Below, piece by piece: positions 48,863 to 58,231 of a stretch of DNA of 64,000 bases (positions are counted from its first letter, which is position 1; the number at the start of each line of letters is the position of its first letter). The DNA comes from Polynucleobacter sp. (GTDB lineage: Bacteria; Pseudomonadota; Gammaproteobacteria; Burkholderiales; Burkholderiaceae). The notes beneath the pieces were generated by a model that made no database searches, was not told the DNA's origin, and was given only the letters and a program-made list of their open reading frames with translations. The DNA lies in assembly GCF_030693775.1 (NCBI RefSeq), contig NZ_JAUXZY010000002.1:1-64000 (forward strand). The letters are read 5' to 3'. A program made the position numbers and the translations under genes.

Positions 48863-49037
48863 ACCGATGCGCAAGCATACGGAGCGATCTTTGCAATGTG
48901 GGCGTGAGCGTTTCGCAACCGTACAGTGGCAGCCTCGAGCTGTTCACTCCCTGCGCTGCTTAGTGCACCCGAAGCATGGCGGCCGCTCCACCTTGAACCC
49001 GAGGGTTCAGGATAAGGGCCTAGCGGCTAAGGCGGGG
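48828..49037 (+). ncRNA. ssrS: 6S RNA
   Basis: The 3' part at about 49000-49037 closely matches E. coli 6S RNA (CACCTTGAACC...GGGTTCA then GGCCT-GCGGC), and the location after zapA is the classical one. Pairing supports the ends: CCCTGCC (48828-48834) with GGCGGGG (49031-49037), and AGGCC with GGCCT further in, form the long closing stem. Side hairpins include TACGG-x-GCGA with TCGC-xx-CCGTA. 6S RNA sequesters sigma-70 RNA polymerase in stationary phase. End positions are estimates. Confidence 0.82.
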
Positions 49038-49045
49038 AATTCAGT

Positions 49046-49864
49046 TTGGAATTAATCGACATTCTTATTTTGCTTGCATGTGGCGCAGTGTCTGGCGTAT
49101 TGGCTGGCATGCTCGGCATTGGTGGGGGGATGATTCTTGTACCCTTCATGATTATTGTCTTTAATCACCAGCAATTTGATCAGAGCATTATTGTTCATAT
49201 GGCCATTGCTACTGGCATGGCAACCATTCTCTTCACATCGCTTTCCGCGATTCGGGCACACCACAAACATGGCACCATCGATTGGAAACTGGTGACCGCT
49301 TTGGCACCCGGCATTATTGCGGGCGGCCTCATTGGCGGCAGTGAATTGTTTGATGCTTTTCCAACCAGCTGGCTCTCCTTGTTTTTCGCGCTCTTTATTG
49401 TCTACACCTCAATCCAGATGTTTATCAATAAAAAACCAAAACCAGGGCGTCAACTGCCGGGAAAGCTTGGTCTCTTTTCGTTTGGCGCTTTTACGGGAGC
49501 ATTGTCCAGTCTTTTAGGCGCGGGTGGCGCATTTGTCACAGTGCCCTTCATGATTTGGTGCAACGTGAGTACGCATACAGCGATGGCATCCGCTTCGGGC
49601 CTAGGCTTTCCAATCGCAGTCGCAGCTACCATTGGTTACGTGGTGGGCAGCTGGAACCACCCGGGGTTACCGGCAGGCTCTATCGGCTACATCTACTTGC
49701 CTGCTGTTGCCTGCATTGTTGCAGCAAGTATTTTTACCGCACCGCTTGGCGCCAAAATGGCGCGGAGCATGAATACCGTAAACCTCAAGCGGGTGTTTGG
49801 CGTCATGCTGTTTTTCCTTGCGGCCTTCATGTTTAATGAAAGTCGCAAGGCCTTTGGCATGTAA
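49046..49864 (+). CDS. Sulfite exporter TauE/SafE family permease
   Basis: A 272-residue inner-membrane protein with about eight helices. The repeated family signature appears as GVLAGMLGIGGGMILVPFM (near 15-35) and GALSSLLGAGGAFVTVPFM (near 150-170). Members export sulfite, sulfoacetate or organic acids; the substrate is unknown. It begins with TTG at 49046; the Shine-Dalgarno GCGGGG is itself part of the 6S RNA closing stem, so it is probably made from a transcript reading through 6S RNA. Confidence 0.87.
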   Translation: MELIDILILLACGAVSGVLAGMLGIGGGMILVPFMIIVFNHQQFDQSIIVHMAIATGMATILFTSLSAIRAHHKHGTIDWKLVTALAPGIIAGGLIGGSELFDAFPTSWLSLFFALFIVYTSIQMFINKKPKPGRQLPGKLGLFSFGAFTGALSSLLGAGGAFVTVPFMIWCNVSTHTAMASASGLGFPIAVAATIGYVVGSWNHPGLPAGSIGYIYLPAVACIVAASIFTAPLGAKMARSMNTVNLKRVFGVMLFFLAAFMFNESRKAFGM

Positions 49865-49869
49865 TTGAC

Positions 49870-51393
49870 TTACGTGGTGTATTGCTGACGCAGAATATTT
49901 TTTTGTACTTTGCCCATCGCATTGCGCGGCAGATCTGAAACGATTTCAATGCGCTTGGGCACTTTGAAGTTGGCAATTTGCCCCTTTAGTGCATCAATCA
50001 TGGCTTTCGAATCCAGCTTAGCGCCTGGCTTAGCAACTACGATGGCCATAACTGCCTCACCAAAATCCGGATGCGGCACACCAATCACCGCACTCTCATC
50101 GACGCCATCCATGTCATCAATAAAACTTTCAATTTCTTTTGGATAGACGTTGTAGCCGCCTGAAATGATTAAGTCCTTGCTACGACCGACGATGCACAAA
50201 TAATTGTCTGGCACTTTGGCGCCGTTGGCTATGCCGCCGAAACGACCAACGTCGCCGGTTTTAAACCAGCCATCGGCAGTAAATTCTTCGGCTGTTTTTT
50301 CTGGCATGCGCCAGTAGCCCTTAAATACATTCGGTCCTTTAACCTGAATGCTGCCAATCTCGTTGACTGCACATGGCTTATTGTTTTCATTCACCACACG
50401 GACTTTCACGCCTGTGAGGGGCAAACCTACCGAGCCGCCAACGCGCGCGCCTTTGTATGGATTCGAAACCAACATAACGGTTTCACTCATGCCATAACGC
50501 TCAAGAATGGTTTCACCGGTCAACTCTTTAAAGGTATTGAACGTCTCGGTGAGGAGCGGCGCTGATCCAGAGACAAAGAGGCGCATATTACGGCATACCG
50601 CCTTGGTAAAGTTTTTGTCGGCCAAGAGGCGAACATAGAAGGTGGGCACGCCCATCATCACGGTCGAGCGCGGCATGTTCTGAATCAATGCCGCGGTATC
50701 GAGGCGAGGGAGCCAAATCATTTTGCTGCCGTTGATTAAGGCACCATGGGCTGCAACAAACAATCCATGCACATGAAAGATCGGTAAGGCATGCAACAAC
50801 ACGTCGCCTTTTTTCCAGCCCCAAAACTTCTGCAAGACGAGGGCATTGCTGCTCAAGTTCTTGTGCGTGAGCATAGCGCCTTTACTGCGGCCAGTCGTGC
50901 CGGAGGTATACAGAATCGCAGCCAGATCATCGTCACCACAGGCGACGGTTTTAAAACGATCGCTTTGTACGGCAGCCCGGTCTAACAGGGTTCCGGTGCG
51001 GTTGTCATCGAGCGTAAAGACGTGGTGGGTGCCTGACTTAAAGGCAATCTTCGATACCCACGAAAAATTCTTGCTGCTGCAAACCATCACTGCGGGCTCG
51101 GCATTTTGTATAAAGTATTCGATCTCGGCAGCTTGGTAGGCGGTGTTCAGGGGCAGGTAAACATAGCCGGCTTTGATAGTGGCCAAATATAAAAATAGGG
51201 CCTCAGGTGATTTTTCAACCTGAACCGCAACGCGCGAGCCCTTCGGTATGCCCAGTCCCTGGAGTAAGTTGGCCATCATCGCGGTGGCACGCTCCAGATC
51301 GCTCCAGGAGTAATACAAACCATCGTGCGTCTCTAAGGCGCAGGCCTGACGATCTTTTGGAAACCCTTTTTCTAATACCGAATACAAATTCAT
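49870..51393 (-). CDS. matB: Malonyl-CoA synthetase
   Basis: A 507-residue acyl-adenylate enzyme activating malonate with ATP and CoA. The P-loop-like motif is ILYTSGTTGRSKGAMLTH (near 160), with ERYGMSETVML, GWFKTGDVG and GRSKDLIISGGYNVYPKEIE; the acceptor Lys is in NAMGKVQKN near the end. The sequence style and its position behind malonyl-CoA decarboxylase support malonate. I start at MNLYSVLE (51393), with GGGG before it. Confidence 0.92.
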   Translation of the reverse strand: MNLYSVLEKGFPKDRQACALETHDGLYYSWSDLERATAMMANLLQGLGIPKGSRVAVQVEKSPEALFLYLATIKAGYVYLPLNTAYQAAEIEYFIQNAEPAVMVCSSKNFSWVSKIAFKSGTHHVFTLDDNRTGTLLDRAAVQSDRFKTVACGDDDLAAILYTSGTTGRSKGAMLTHKNLSSNALVLQKFWGWKKGDVLLHALPIFHVHGLFVAAHGALINGSKMIWLPRLDTAALIQNMPRSTVMMGVPTFYVRLLADKNFTKAVCRNMRLFVSGSAPLLTETFNTFKELTGETILERYGMSETVMLVSNPYKGARVGGSVGLPLTGVKVRVVNENNKPCAVNEIGSIQVKGPNVFKGYWRMPEKTAEEFTADGWFKTGDVGRFGGIANGAKVPDNYLCIVGRSKDLIISGGYNVYPKEIESFIDDMDGVDESAVIGVPHPDFGEAVMAIVVAKPGAKLDSKAMIDALKGQIANFKVPKRIEIVSDLPRNAMGKVQKNILRQQYTT

Positions 51394-51491
51394 GACTACC
51401 CCACAGCAAACAATTGATTGGCACAACGCCAGAACCCAGGGAGTTCTGGGTGACTAAAGTTCCATTTTACGGTCTAGCAGGTATGGATGGG

Positions 51492-52796
51492 CTAAACGCT
51501 CATGAGCTTGGCTACCGCCCTGGAATACATGATTTCGCCGTTCACAAAGCGCTCATGGTTATCTTCCACGCTCGAGAGGTCATATAGGTAATTGACCATA
51601 ATGCCGGCAGATTGACGCAAGCCCTTGCGTGATAAATCACCAGCCCAATTAATCAGATGTAACTTAGCGCCATTACCTAAATGAAACTTCGCCACCGGAT
51701 TACCCTCGCGCCCAGTAGAGGCAAGTCCCAAGTAAATAGCCGTAAGGCAGAGCAATGCCTCCTTCTCCTTTGCTGAGGCATTGTCAGGATGCCAGCCACT
51801 GCTTAAACGCTCGGCCCAGGATTGTGCATTCAGGCCCAAGGCCTGCAAAGCACTGTCTCGCTTGCTCTTTAAGGCAGGCTTGAGGCGATCAGGCGGTACA
51901 CCATCACCTAAGTGAGCACCCGCAGCAATCCATTCGATTAAACCAGGCACGGGTGAGAGCGTAATAAAGGTTTTTAAGCTTGGGAACTCCTGGTGCAGCT
52001 GCTCAGCAACCCGCTTAATTAAAAAGTTACCCATCGAGACGCCGCGCAAACCAGGCTCACAGTTGCTGATGGAATAAAACACCGCCACCTTGTACTGCTG
52101 CGCCTGAGTTACTGTCTCGGCTTTTTTATCCACCAAGGGCGCAATCGCCAGTGGCACCTCCGGCAGCAAAGCAACCTCCACAAAGATCAATGGCTCATTA
52201 GGTAGCTGGGGATGAAAGAATGCAAAGCAGCGCCGGTCGGGCTGTAAACGGCGACGCAAATCATCCCAGCCATCAATGGCATGCACCGCCTCATGTTGGA
52301 TTAGCTTTTCCAAAACCTCGGCAGGCGACTTCCAATCAACCCGGTGCATTTTTAAAAAACCGGGATTAAACCAAGAGGACAGTAGATGGCGCATATCAAA
52401 ATCCACGGCAGCCAGTTCCGGTTTTTTGTCCAAGAGTTGCAATAAATCGCGGCGCATTTCGACAACGGCAGCCGTGCCATTAAGACCCCGGTTCAAACGA
52501 CGCATAAATTCTTGGCGGGGTGACTCCGATACTTTTTGCAAACGAATGTAATTGCGGGCATTGGCTTCTGCTGCAAAGGCTTGCGATGCTGCCATCACTT
52601 CCGCTGGATTGGGGCTGAGTTTATCAATCAGGGCAGTAAAAAATTTAACGTGCTGGTCTTTGGTGAGCTTGCGGTAGTTCTCAATCACGTCGTTGGCCAT
52701 GCTCACCGCATTGGATTCTCCGCGCTCAGAAGTTAAACGCTGCACCGCACTCAGTGCTTTGGATAAATGGCGGGTTTTGGTAATTAACTCCAACAT
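51492..52796 (-). CDS. mcd: Malonyl-CoA decarboxylase
   Basis: A 434-residue cytoplasmic MCD releasing CO2 from malonyl-CoA to give acetyl-CoA. An N-terminal helical domain (about 1-140) precedes the acetyltransferase-like catalytic domain with YSISNCEPGLRGVSMGNFLIKRV, FITLSPVPGLIEWI, NPVAKFHLGNGAKLHLINWAGD and MVNYLYDL, all characteristic. AAGGA precedes the ATG. With matB it completes malonate to acetyl-CoA. No malonate carrier lies nearby. A 7-bp hairpin (51429-51449) lies between the two genes without a T-run. Confidence 0.95.
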   Translation of the reverse strand: MLELITKTRHLSKALSAVQRLTSERGESNAVSMANDVIENYRKLTKDQHVKFFTALIDKLSPNPAEVMAASQAFAAEANARNYIRLQKVSESPRQEFMRRLNRGLNGTAAVVEMRRDLLQLLDKKPELAAVDFDMRHLLSSWFNPGFLKMHRVDWKSPAEVLEKLIQHEAVHAIDGWDDLRRRLQPDRRCFAFFHPQLPNEPLIFVEVALLPEVPLAIAPLVDKKAETVTQAQQYKVAVFYSISNCEPGLRGVSMGNFLIKRVAEQLHQEFPSLKTFITLSPVPGLIEWIAAGAHLGDGVPPDRLKPALKSKRDSALQALGLNAQSWAERLSSGWHPDNASAKEKEALLCLTAIYLGLASTGREGNPVAKFHLGNGAKLHLINWAGDLSRKGLRQSAGIMVNYLYDLSSVEDNHERFVNGEIMYSRAVAKLMSV

Positions 52797-52908
52797 AAAG
52801 CATCCTTAGGTTGCACAAGGTCAAAAAAATGGATTTTTCGGGTCAATTCACTTCAATAGAAGGTATTTAAGTAAAATAAGCGACTTTCTGTGATCTTAGC
52901 AACAAATG

Positions 52909-52932
52909 ATCTAAAAAAAGATATTTTTAGAT
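52909..52932. repeat. AT-rich palindrome upstream of mcd
   Basis: ATCTAAAAA and TTTTTAGAT form a perfect 9-bp inverted repeat with a six-base centre. It lies in the 158-base gap between the end of lgt and the start of mcd, 113 bases before the mcd ATG. It could be an operator or a weak terminator of lgt. Nothing else in this gap is clear. Confidence 0.4.
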
Positions 52933-52954
52933 GCAGTTAATGAAAATTATCGAC

Positions 52955-53728
52955 TTATTTGCGTTTCAGCAAGTAAATACCGAATAAAATCATAGGGATA
53001 GATAGCCATTGGCCCATTGAAAGACCTAGTCCGAGTAGGCCTAAGAAGGCATCGGGCTCGCGCGCAAACTCAACCAAGAAGCGGCAAATGCCGTAACCCA
53101 GTAAAAATAGGCCCGAAACCTGACCCAGGCGACGCGGCTTTCGCGCATAGATCCACAAGACCAAACCAAGCAGGAGGCCTTCGAAGAGCAATTGATAAAT
53201 TTGCGATGGATGACGCGGTATGGCATCGACTAATGGAAAAACCATGGCCCAAGGCAAATCGGTTGGCCTTCCCCACAATTCGCCATTGATAAAGTTGCCA
53301 AGGCGCCCAAAAGCCAAACCAAATGGCACCAAAGGGGCGACCAAATCACTGACGGTCCAAAAAGAAGTCTTCTTGCGACGTGCAAACCAAACCATCGCCA
53401 AAATCACCCCTAGCAGACCGCCATGAAAGGACATACCGCCTTCCCATACTTTCAAGATGCTGAGCGGATTGGCCAAATAGAATTCGGGCATGTAAAACAG
53501 GGAATAGCCAATCCGTCCACCCAGCACCACGCCGAGTACGCCCGCAAAGAGCAGATCCTCTAAATCTTTAGCGGTCCACCCCAAGGCAACATAAAAAGGT
53601 CGCTTAATGCAGAGACGGCCCAAAATAACAAATTGGGCAAAGGCCAGCAAATACATTAGCCCATACCAGTGGATTCCAAAGGATCCAATCTGAATAGCTA
53701 CTGGATCGATTTGTGGATGAATCAGCAT
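52955..53728 (-). CDS. lgt: Prolipoprotein diacylglyceryl transferase
   Basis: A 257-residue inner-membrane enzyme with seven helices that attaches diacylglycerol to the lipobox Cys of lipoproteins. The motifs [34 protein letters not shown] and HPSQIYQ are intact. It is the third gene of a pepA-holC-lgt run, six bases behind holC. Confidence 0.96.
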   Translation of the reverse strand: MLIHPQIDPVAIQIGSFGIHWYGLMYLLAFAQFVILGRLCIKRPFYVALGWTAKDLEDLLFAGVLGVVLGGRIGYSLFYMPEFYLANPLSILKVWEGGMSFHGGLLGVILAMVWFARRKKTSFWTVSDLVAPLVPFGLAFGRLGNFINGELWGRPTDLPWAMVFPLVDAIPRHPSQIYQLLFEGLLLGLVLWIYARKPRRLGQVSGLFLLGYGICRFLVEFAREPDAFLGLLGLGLSMGQWLSIPMILFGIYLLKRK

Positions 53729-53734
53729 GGCGGT

Positions 53735-54199
53735 TTAGCTTTTTGCTTGGTCAAAATTATGGAGCTCATGACCTAGGTCGCGGTAGGCTTTGTAACGCTC
53801 CCGTCCTGCAAGGCGCTCCGCCTCATTCACCGTAACCACCTCAACAATTCGCGGAAATCGGCCTACCAAGGCTGGGACATCGCTTGGCATCCGCATACCC
53901 AAATGAATCAGCACATCGGCATGCGGCAAGTTTGCCAAAGCTGGAGCAGCAGTATCGTCGAGGAGAACAATCGGGGTTTCAAACGCCGCTTCATGGTCGC
54001 CATAGCAGTGGGGCAAAAAATCGGTCTTACTAAAAGTCCACAGCAATTCATCAAGGCGCTTGAGGTCGGCTTTTTCCGCCACCATCACAATGTTGCGCAC
54101 AGGCTCACCTTCAGTAGTTGTACTCCAAATCTTGCGCGTTAGCCTGCAGGCATATTCCAGCTTGTCACTCACGTTACTGTGAAAGTCGATGCGTGCCAT
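53735..54199 (-). CDS. holC: DNA polymerase III chi subunit
   Basis: A 154-residue chi subunit that links the clamp loader to single-strand-binding protein. The start RIDFHSNVSDKLEYACRLTRK and the late LIHLGMRMPSDVPALVGRFPRIVEVV are typical. It sits between pepA and lgt with six bases on either side; pepA-holC adjacency is widespread in proteobacteria. Confidence 0.92.
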   Translation of the reverse strand: MARIDFHSNVSDKLEYACRLTRKIWSTTTEGEPVRNIVMVAEKADLKRLDELLWTFSKTDFLPHCYGDHEAAFETPIVLLDDTAAPALANLPHADVLIHLGMRMPSDVPALVGRFPRIVEVVTVNEAERLAGRERYKAYRDLGHELHNFDQAKS

Positions 54200-54205
54200 G
54201 CCAAC

Positions 54206-55825
54206 TTAGGACTGCGCAAGCAAGTAGTTCACCAAGAGGGGAACTGGTCTACCAGTAGAACCCTTTGCTGCACCACCCTTCCATGCCGTACCGGCAATAT
54301 CCAAATGTGCCCAAGGATACTTTTCAGTAAAGCGCTTTAAGAAGCAGGCGGCTGTCACGCTACCAGCAGGGCGCCCGCCGATATTGGCCATATCAGCAAA
54401 GTTTGATTTGAGCTGCTCTTGATAGGCAGCATCGAGCGGCATGCGCCACACTGTATCAAGGGAGTCATGACCGGCTTGGGTTAAATCCGCCAGCAAGTGA
54501 CTATCGTCCGAGAACATACCGCTATGAACCGCACCGAGCGCAATCACGCAGGCGCCCGTTAAGGTCGCAATATCAATCACCGCCTTAGGCTTGAAGCGCT
54601 CTACATAGGTGAGTGCATCACACAGAATCAGGCGGCCTTCGGCATCGGTATTTAAGATCTCAATGGTCTGGCCTGACATGCTTTTCACAATGTCACCTGG
54701 TCGGGTTGCTTTGCCTGAGGGCATGTTTTCGCAGGTCGGAATGACTCCGATCACATTCTGCTTCAGACCTAGCAATGCCGTTGAGAGCATCGTGCCGACA
54801 ACAGATGCAGCGCCGCACATGTCGTACTTCATCTCATCCATTGCCTCGCCGGGCTTCAGGGAGATACCGCCAGTATCAAAGGTGATGCCCTTGCCTACCA
54901 ATACTGTTGGAGCTTCGCTCGCTTTGCCACCGTTGTGACGCATGATGATGAATTGCGGTGGAGTCTCTGAGCCCTGTGCCACAGAAAGAAAAGAGCCCAT
55001 GCCCAATGCTTCCATTTGCTTTTTGGTCAGCAATTCAACCTTGAGCTTGGTTTTCTTCATTAAGCCCTGTGCTGTTTTTGCAAGGTAGGTTGGAGTGCAG
55101 ACATTGGGCGGCAAATTACCCAAGTCTTTGGCCAGGTTCATGCCTTCGACTAAGGCTTCGCCCTGATGCACTGCTACTTGAACCGCCTTAGCACCATCCT
55201 TGCAAACCACAAAACGAAGTTCTTGAAACGGATCAACATACTCCACTGCCTTGAACTTCATGGCAGGCTGACGAACACCAAATCGATAGGTTTGCTCACC
55301 CGCCAGTTGTGCCGTTAAGCGAACTTGCTTTAGGACTGTATCGGCATCCGCACTAGACCCAAAGCTCGGCACAAACCACACTGCTGACTCAATGGCGCCA
55401 CCACTTAATGTCTTGAGGGTGGCCTTAGCTAACTTGGCATAGGACTGCAAGGACAAACTCTCTTTTGCGCTCAGATCACCTAAGCCAACCAGTAAGACCC
55501 GCTTGGCCTTTACGCCCGCCTTTGACCAGCTCACCTCCGCCCTTAATAGACACTGACTGGCCTCTTTTCCGCTCAGATCGCCGGCAAGCTTTGCCCGAGC
55601 AACCGAGCCACCCAAGACGGCATCCAACTCAAGCAAAAGGCTGCCAGGCGTTTTTTTGTTTAAATCGGCTTTGCTGTAGCCCAAAATAAGGCAATCGGTG
55701 GCGAGGGCCACAAGACTAGCAATCGCCGGCTTTACCTGCTTTGCAGAATCAAAGTCGGCTTGGGGCAATGTTTTCGTGCTAAATTGAATTTGCATAGGGA
55801 AGTCATTTGTAGTGGTTTTTTCCAT
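54206..55825 (-). CDS. pepA: Leucyl aminopeptidase (cytosol aminopeptidase, M17)
   Basis: A 539-residue dinuclear-metal aminopeptidase. The M17 signature [14 protein letters not shown] lies near 395, with metal ligands in [16 protein letters not shown] and [11 protein letters not shown]. Its E. coli relative is also a DNA-binding protein in plasmid resolution. I keep the ATG at 55825 because GGAGG lies just before it, though spacing is short (three bases); ATG 55795 has no site. It is divergent from lptF (88 bases). Confidence 0.94.
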   Translation of the reverse strand: MEKTTTNDFPMQIQFSTKTLPQADFDSAKQVKPAIASLVALATDCLILGYSKADLNKKTPGSLLLELDAVLGGSVARAKLAGDLSGKEASQCLLRAEVSWSKAGVKAKRVLLVGLGDLSAKESLSLQSYAKLAKATLKTLSGGAIESAVWFVPSFGSSADADTVLKQVRLTAQLAGEQTYRFGVRQPAMKFKAVEYVDPFQELRFVVCKDGAKAVQVAVHQGEALVEGMNLAKDLGNLPPNVCTPTYLAKTAQGLMKKTKLKVELLTKKQMEALGMGSFLSVAQGSETPPQFIIMRHNGGKASEAPTVLVGKGITFDTGGISLKPGEAMDEMKYDMCGAASVVGTMLSTALLGLKQNVIGVIPTCENMPSGKATRPGDIVKSMSGQTIEILNTDAEGRLILCDALTYVERFKPKAVIDIATLTGACVIALGAVHSGMFSDDSHLLADLTQAGHDSLDTVWRMPLDAAYQEQLKSNFADMANIGGRPAGSVTAACFLKRFTEKYPWAHLDIAGTAWKGGAAKGSTGRPVPLLVNYLLAQS

Positions 55826-55913
55826 TATCCTCCGAGCTGTAGGTTTCCCTCCGATTCGTGCCGCATTTCCCTACTAAACTAGACTTTTCTGCCAACGCCC
55901 TTGCATAGAACGC

Positions 55914-57017
55914 ATGATTTTTGACCAAGCCCTCCGCCGCGAACTGAGCTTAACCACTGGGGGGGTATTTTTGGTGTTGGTGACCATCATGGTCACCACC
56001 TTAGTCATCCGAATTTTGGGCTTTGCCGCGAATGGCGTCGTCAATCCAGAGGACGCGCTGGTATTGATCGCCTTGGCAACAATCGGCTACTTGGCTGTCC
56101 TGCTGACGGTTTCTCTTTTTATTGCGGTTCTGATCGTCTTGGTGCGCTGGTACAAAGACTCGGAAATGATTGTATGGTTTGCCAGCGGTCTGAGCATCAT
56201 GAGTTTAATTCGGCCTATTCTGCGGTTTGCTATTCCACTCATCATCATCATTGCCCTGCTTGCCCTGTTTGCTTGGCCTTGGGCCAATCGCGAATCCGCC
56301 CTGATCAGCCAACGTTTTCAGCAACGCGATGATGTGTCGATGGTCACAGCCGGTCAGTTTCGAGAGTCAGCCAAAGCCGAACGGGTTTTCTTTATTGAGG
56401 AACTGAATGTCGATAATCGCGAAGTCAAAAATATCTTCGTTGCCGATTCCAGAAATCAACGGCTGAGCATTGCGGTAGCAGCAACTGGATTTATTGAAAA
56501 TACCCCGACGGGCGAAAAGAACATCATTCTCAAAGACGGTCGGCGCTACGAGGGTCTGCCTACCCAGCCCGACTTTCGCATTCTGGAGTTTGATGAGTAC
56601 GAAACCAAATTGCGTAATAAAGAGCTAACCGAGCCACCACCACGCGACCGCGAACGCAGTGTTCAGGAACTTCTAAAAGACCCCTCACCCTCCAACCGCG
56701 GCGAGCTGCTCTGGCGTATAGGCTTGCCACTGATGGCTTTAGGCTTAGTCTTTATTGCGATTCCATTGGCCTACGTTAATCCGCGCCTAGGCAATTACAC
56801 CGCTATGTTTTATGCCGTACTGATCTATTTGATTTACAGCAACCTGCTTAATTTGGCACAAAATTTTGTTTCGCAAAATCGCTTTGATTTTTTTGTGGCC
56901 ATCTGGCCAATTCATCTGCTTGCTTTACTCATAGCCGCAGTGTTGATTCGCAACCGGATTAATCCATCCCTTAAATGGTGGAAGCGGCAGTTGCCCGCTT
57001 TTCTGACGCGCCCATGA
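55914..57017 (+). CDS. lptF: LPS export permease LptF
   Basis: A 367-residue YjgP/YjgQ-family protein with three helices at each end around a periplasmic beta-jellyroll (about 130-260). With LptG and LptB it extracts lipopolysaccharide from the inner membrane. The start FDQALRRELSLTTGGVFLVL and the C-terminal helices NYTAMFYAVLIYLIYSNLLN fit LptF. No ribosome-binding site is visible. It overlaps lptG in ATGA. Confidence 0.93.
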   Translation: MIFDQALRRELSLTTGGVFLVLVTIMVTTLVIRILGFAANGVVNPEDALVLIALATIGYLAVLLTVSLFIAVLIVLVRWYKDSEMIVWFASGLSIMSLIRPILRFAIPLIIIIALLALFAWPWANRESALISQRFQQRDDVSMVTAGQFRESAKAERVFFIEELNVDNREVKNIFVADSRNQRLSIAVAATGFIENTPTGEKNIILKDGRRYEGLPTQPDFRILEFDEYETKLRNKELTEPPPRDRERSVQELLKDPSPSNRGELLWRIGLPLMALGLVFIAIPLAYVNPRLGNYTAMFYAVLIYLIYSNLLNLAQNFVSQNRFDFFVAIWPIHLLALLIAAVLIRNRINPSLKWWKRQLPAFLTRP

Positions 57018-58168
57018 ATTTTCTCTTTCCTTACATCTATGAGCGCTACCTAGCAAAGCAAATCTATGCTGCGTTTGGCTTTATTCTTTTCGCGCTCGTT
57101 GCCCTCTTTTTATTTTTTGATGTTTTGGCCGAGCTGGGCTCGGTCAATCAGCAATACACCCTCTTGCTTGCCCTAGGCCATGTTCTACTGAAGGCGCCGA
57201 GTCGCATTGTTGAAATTATTCCGATTGCCGGATTAATTAGCAGTATTTATGTATTTGCAATGCTGGCTAGCCAATCGGAATTCACCATCCTGCGTATTGC
57301 TGGCCTCGATATCCGCCGCGGTCTTCTGATGCTGGGGAAAATCTCCTTGCCCATTGTGGCAGTCACTCTACTGATGAGTGAGTGGCTAGGCCCAATGGCG
57401 GAGTCCTTCTCTGAGCGCATGAAATTGAAAGCCATGGGCTCGAGCTTTTCATCGCAATTTCGTACAGGGGTATGGGTCAAAGACCAGCTTCGCGATGAGG
57501 AGGGCGTTGGATCCGTTCGCCCGGGTGTGCGCTATATCAATATTGGAAAGATTGAACCAGACAAGCAAGTGAGGCAGGTTCGCATGTATGAGTTCGATGA
57601 TGCCTACCGCTTGCTATCGATCCGTAATGCCGAGTCAGGTCGCTTTAATGAGGCCGGCTCATGGGAACTGAATAATGTGACCGAGACTCGCTTCAAGGAG
57701 GCGCAAACCAAGAGTGCCTTAGATCCCGTGTACTCAGCCAACACCTCCATCAAGCCATCGATGACCTTGGCATCCAAAGTCACCCCAGAAATTCTGGGCG
57801 TGTTACTCGTCAACCCGGAGCGCATGTCGATCTTTAGTCTGGGGCAATTCATTGCCCACCTAAACGAGAACAAACAGGATGTACAGCGCCACGCGATTGC
57901 ATTCTGGAAAAAGCTCATCTATCCCTTCATCGTCTTTGTCATGCTGGCGCTTGCCTTGCCGTTTGCGTATCTAAAGGCACGCGCAGGTGGTATTGGCATT
58001 AAGATTTTTGGCGGCATCATGCTCGGCATGAGCTTTCAGTTATTCAACGCTCTTTTTTCCAACGTTGGCCTGCTGGGGGCATGGCCCGCCTACCTCACCG
58101 CCCTAACCCCGCCCCTGGCGTATTTTCTACTTGCCCTGATTGGCCTGAAATGGGTATCGCGGTCTTAA
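57014..58168 (+). CDS. lptG: LPS export permease LptG
   Basis: A 384-residue partner of LptF with the same architecture. The start FLFPYIYERYLAKQIYAAFGFILF and SEFTILRIAGLDIRRGLLML are diagnostic for LptG, and the C-terminal helices carry FGGIMLGMSFQLFNALFSNVGLL. The ATG at 57014 overlaps the lptF stop; the longer frame from 56975 would lie inside lptF. Confidence 0.94.
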   Translation: MNFLFPYIYERYLAKQIYAAFGFILFALVALFLFFDVLAELGSVNQQYTLLLALGHVLLKAPSRIVEIIPIAGLISSIYVFAMLASQSEFTILRIAGLDIRRGLLMLGKISLPIVAVTLLMSEWLGPMAESFSERMKLKAMGSSFSSQFRTGVWVKDQLRDEEGVGSVRPGVRYINIGKIEPDKQVRQVRMYEFDDAYRLLSIRNAESGRFNEAGSWELNNVTETRFKEAQTKSALDPVYSANTSIKPSMTLASKVTPEILGVLLVNPERMSIFSLGQFIAHLNENKQDVQRHAIAFWKKLIYPFIVFVMLALALPFAYLKARAGGIGIKIFGGIMLGMSFQLFNALFSNVGLLGAWPAYLTALTPPLAYFLLALIGLKWVSRS

Positions 58169-58198
58169 ATACCTAAAGATAATTTAGAATCGAGTTCC

Positions 58199-58216
58199 TA
58201 TATCGATCAAGATATA
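58199..58216 (+). promoter_or_regulatory. 18-base palindrome before the CysB-like gene
   Basis: TATATC-GATCAA-GATATA ends 15 bases before the start codon of the CysB-type regulator, next to its ribosome-binding site (AAGGAAG). It may be an autoregulatory operator, since LysR-type proteins usually bind interrupted dyads of this size. Confidence 0.35.
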
Positions 58217-58231
58217 TAAGGAAGGCTTTTC

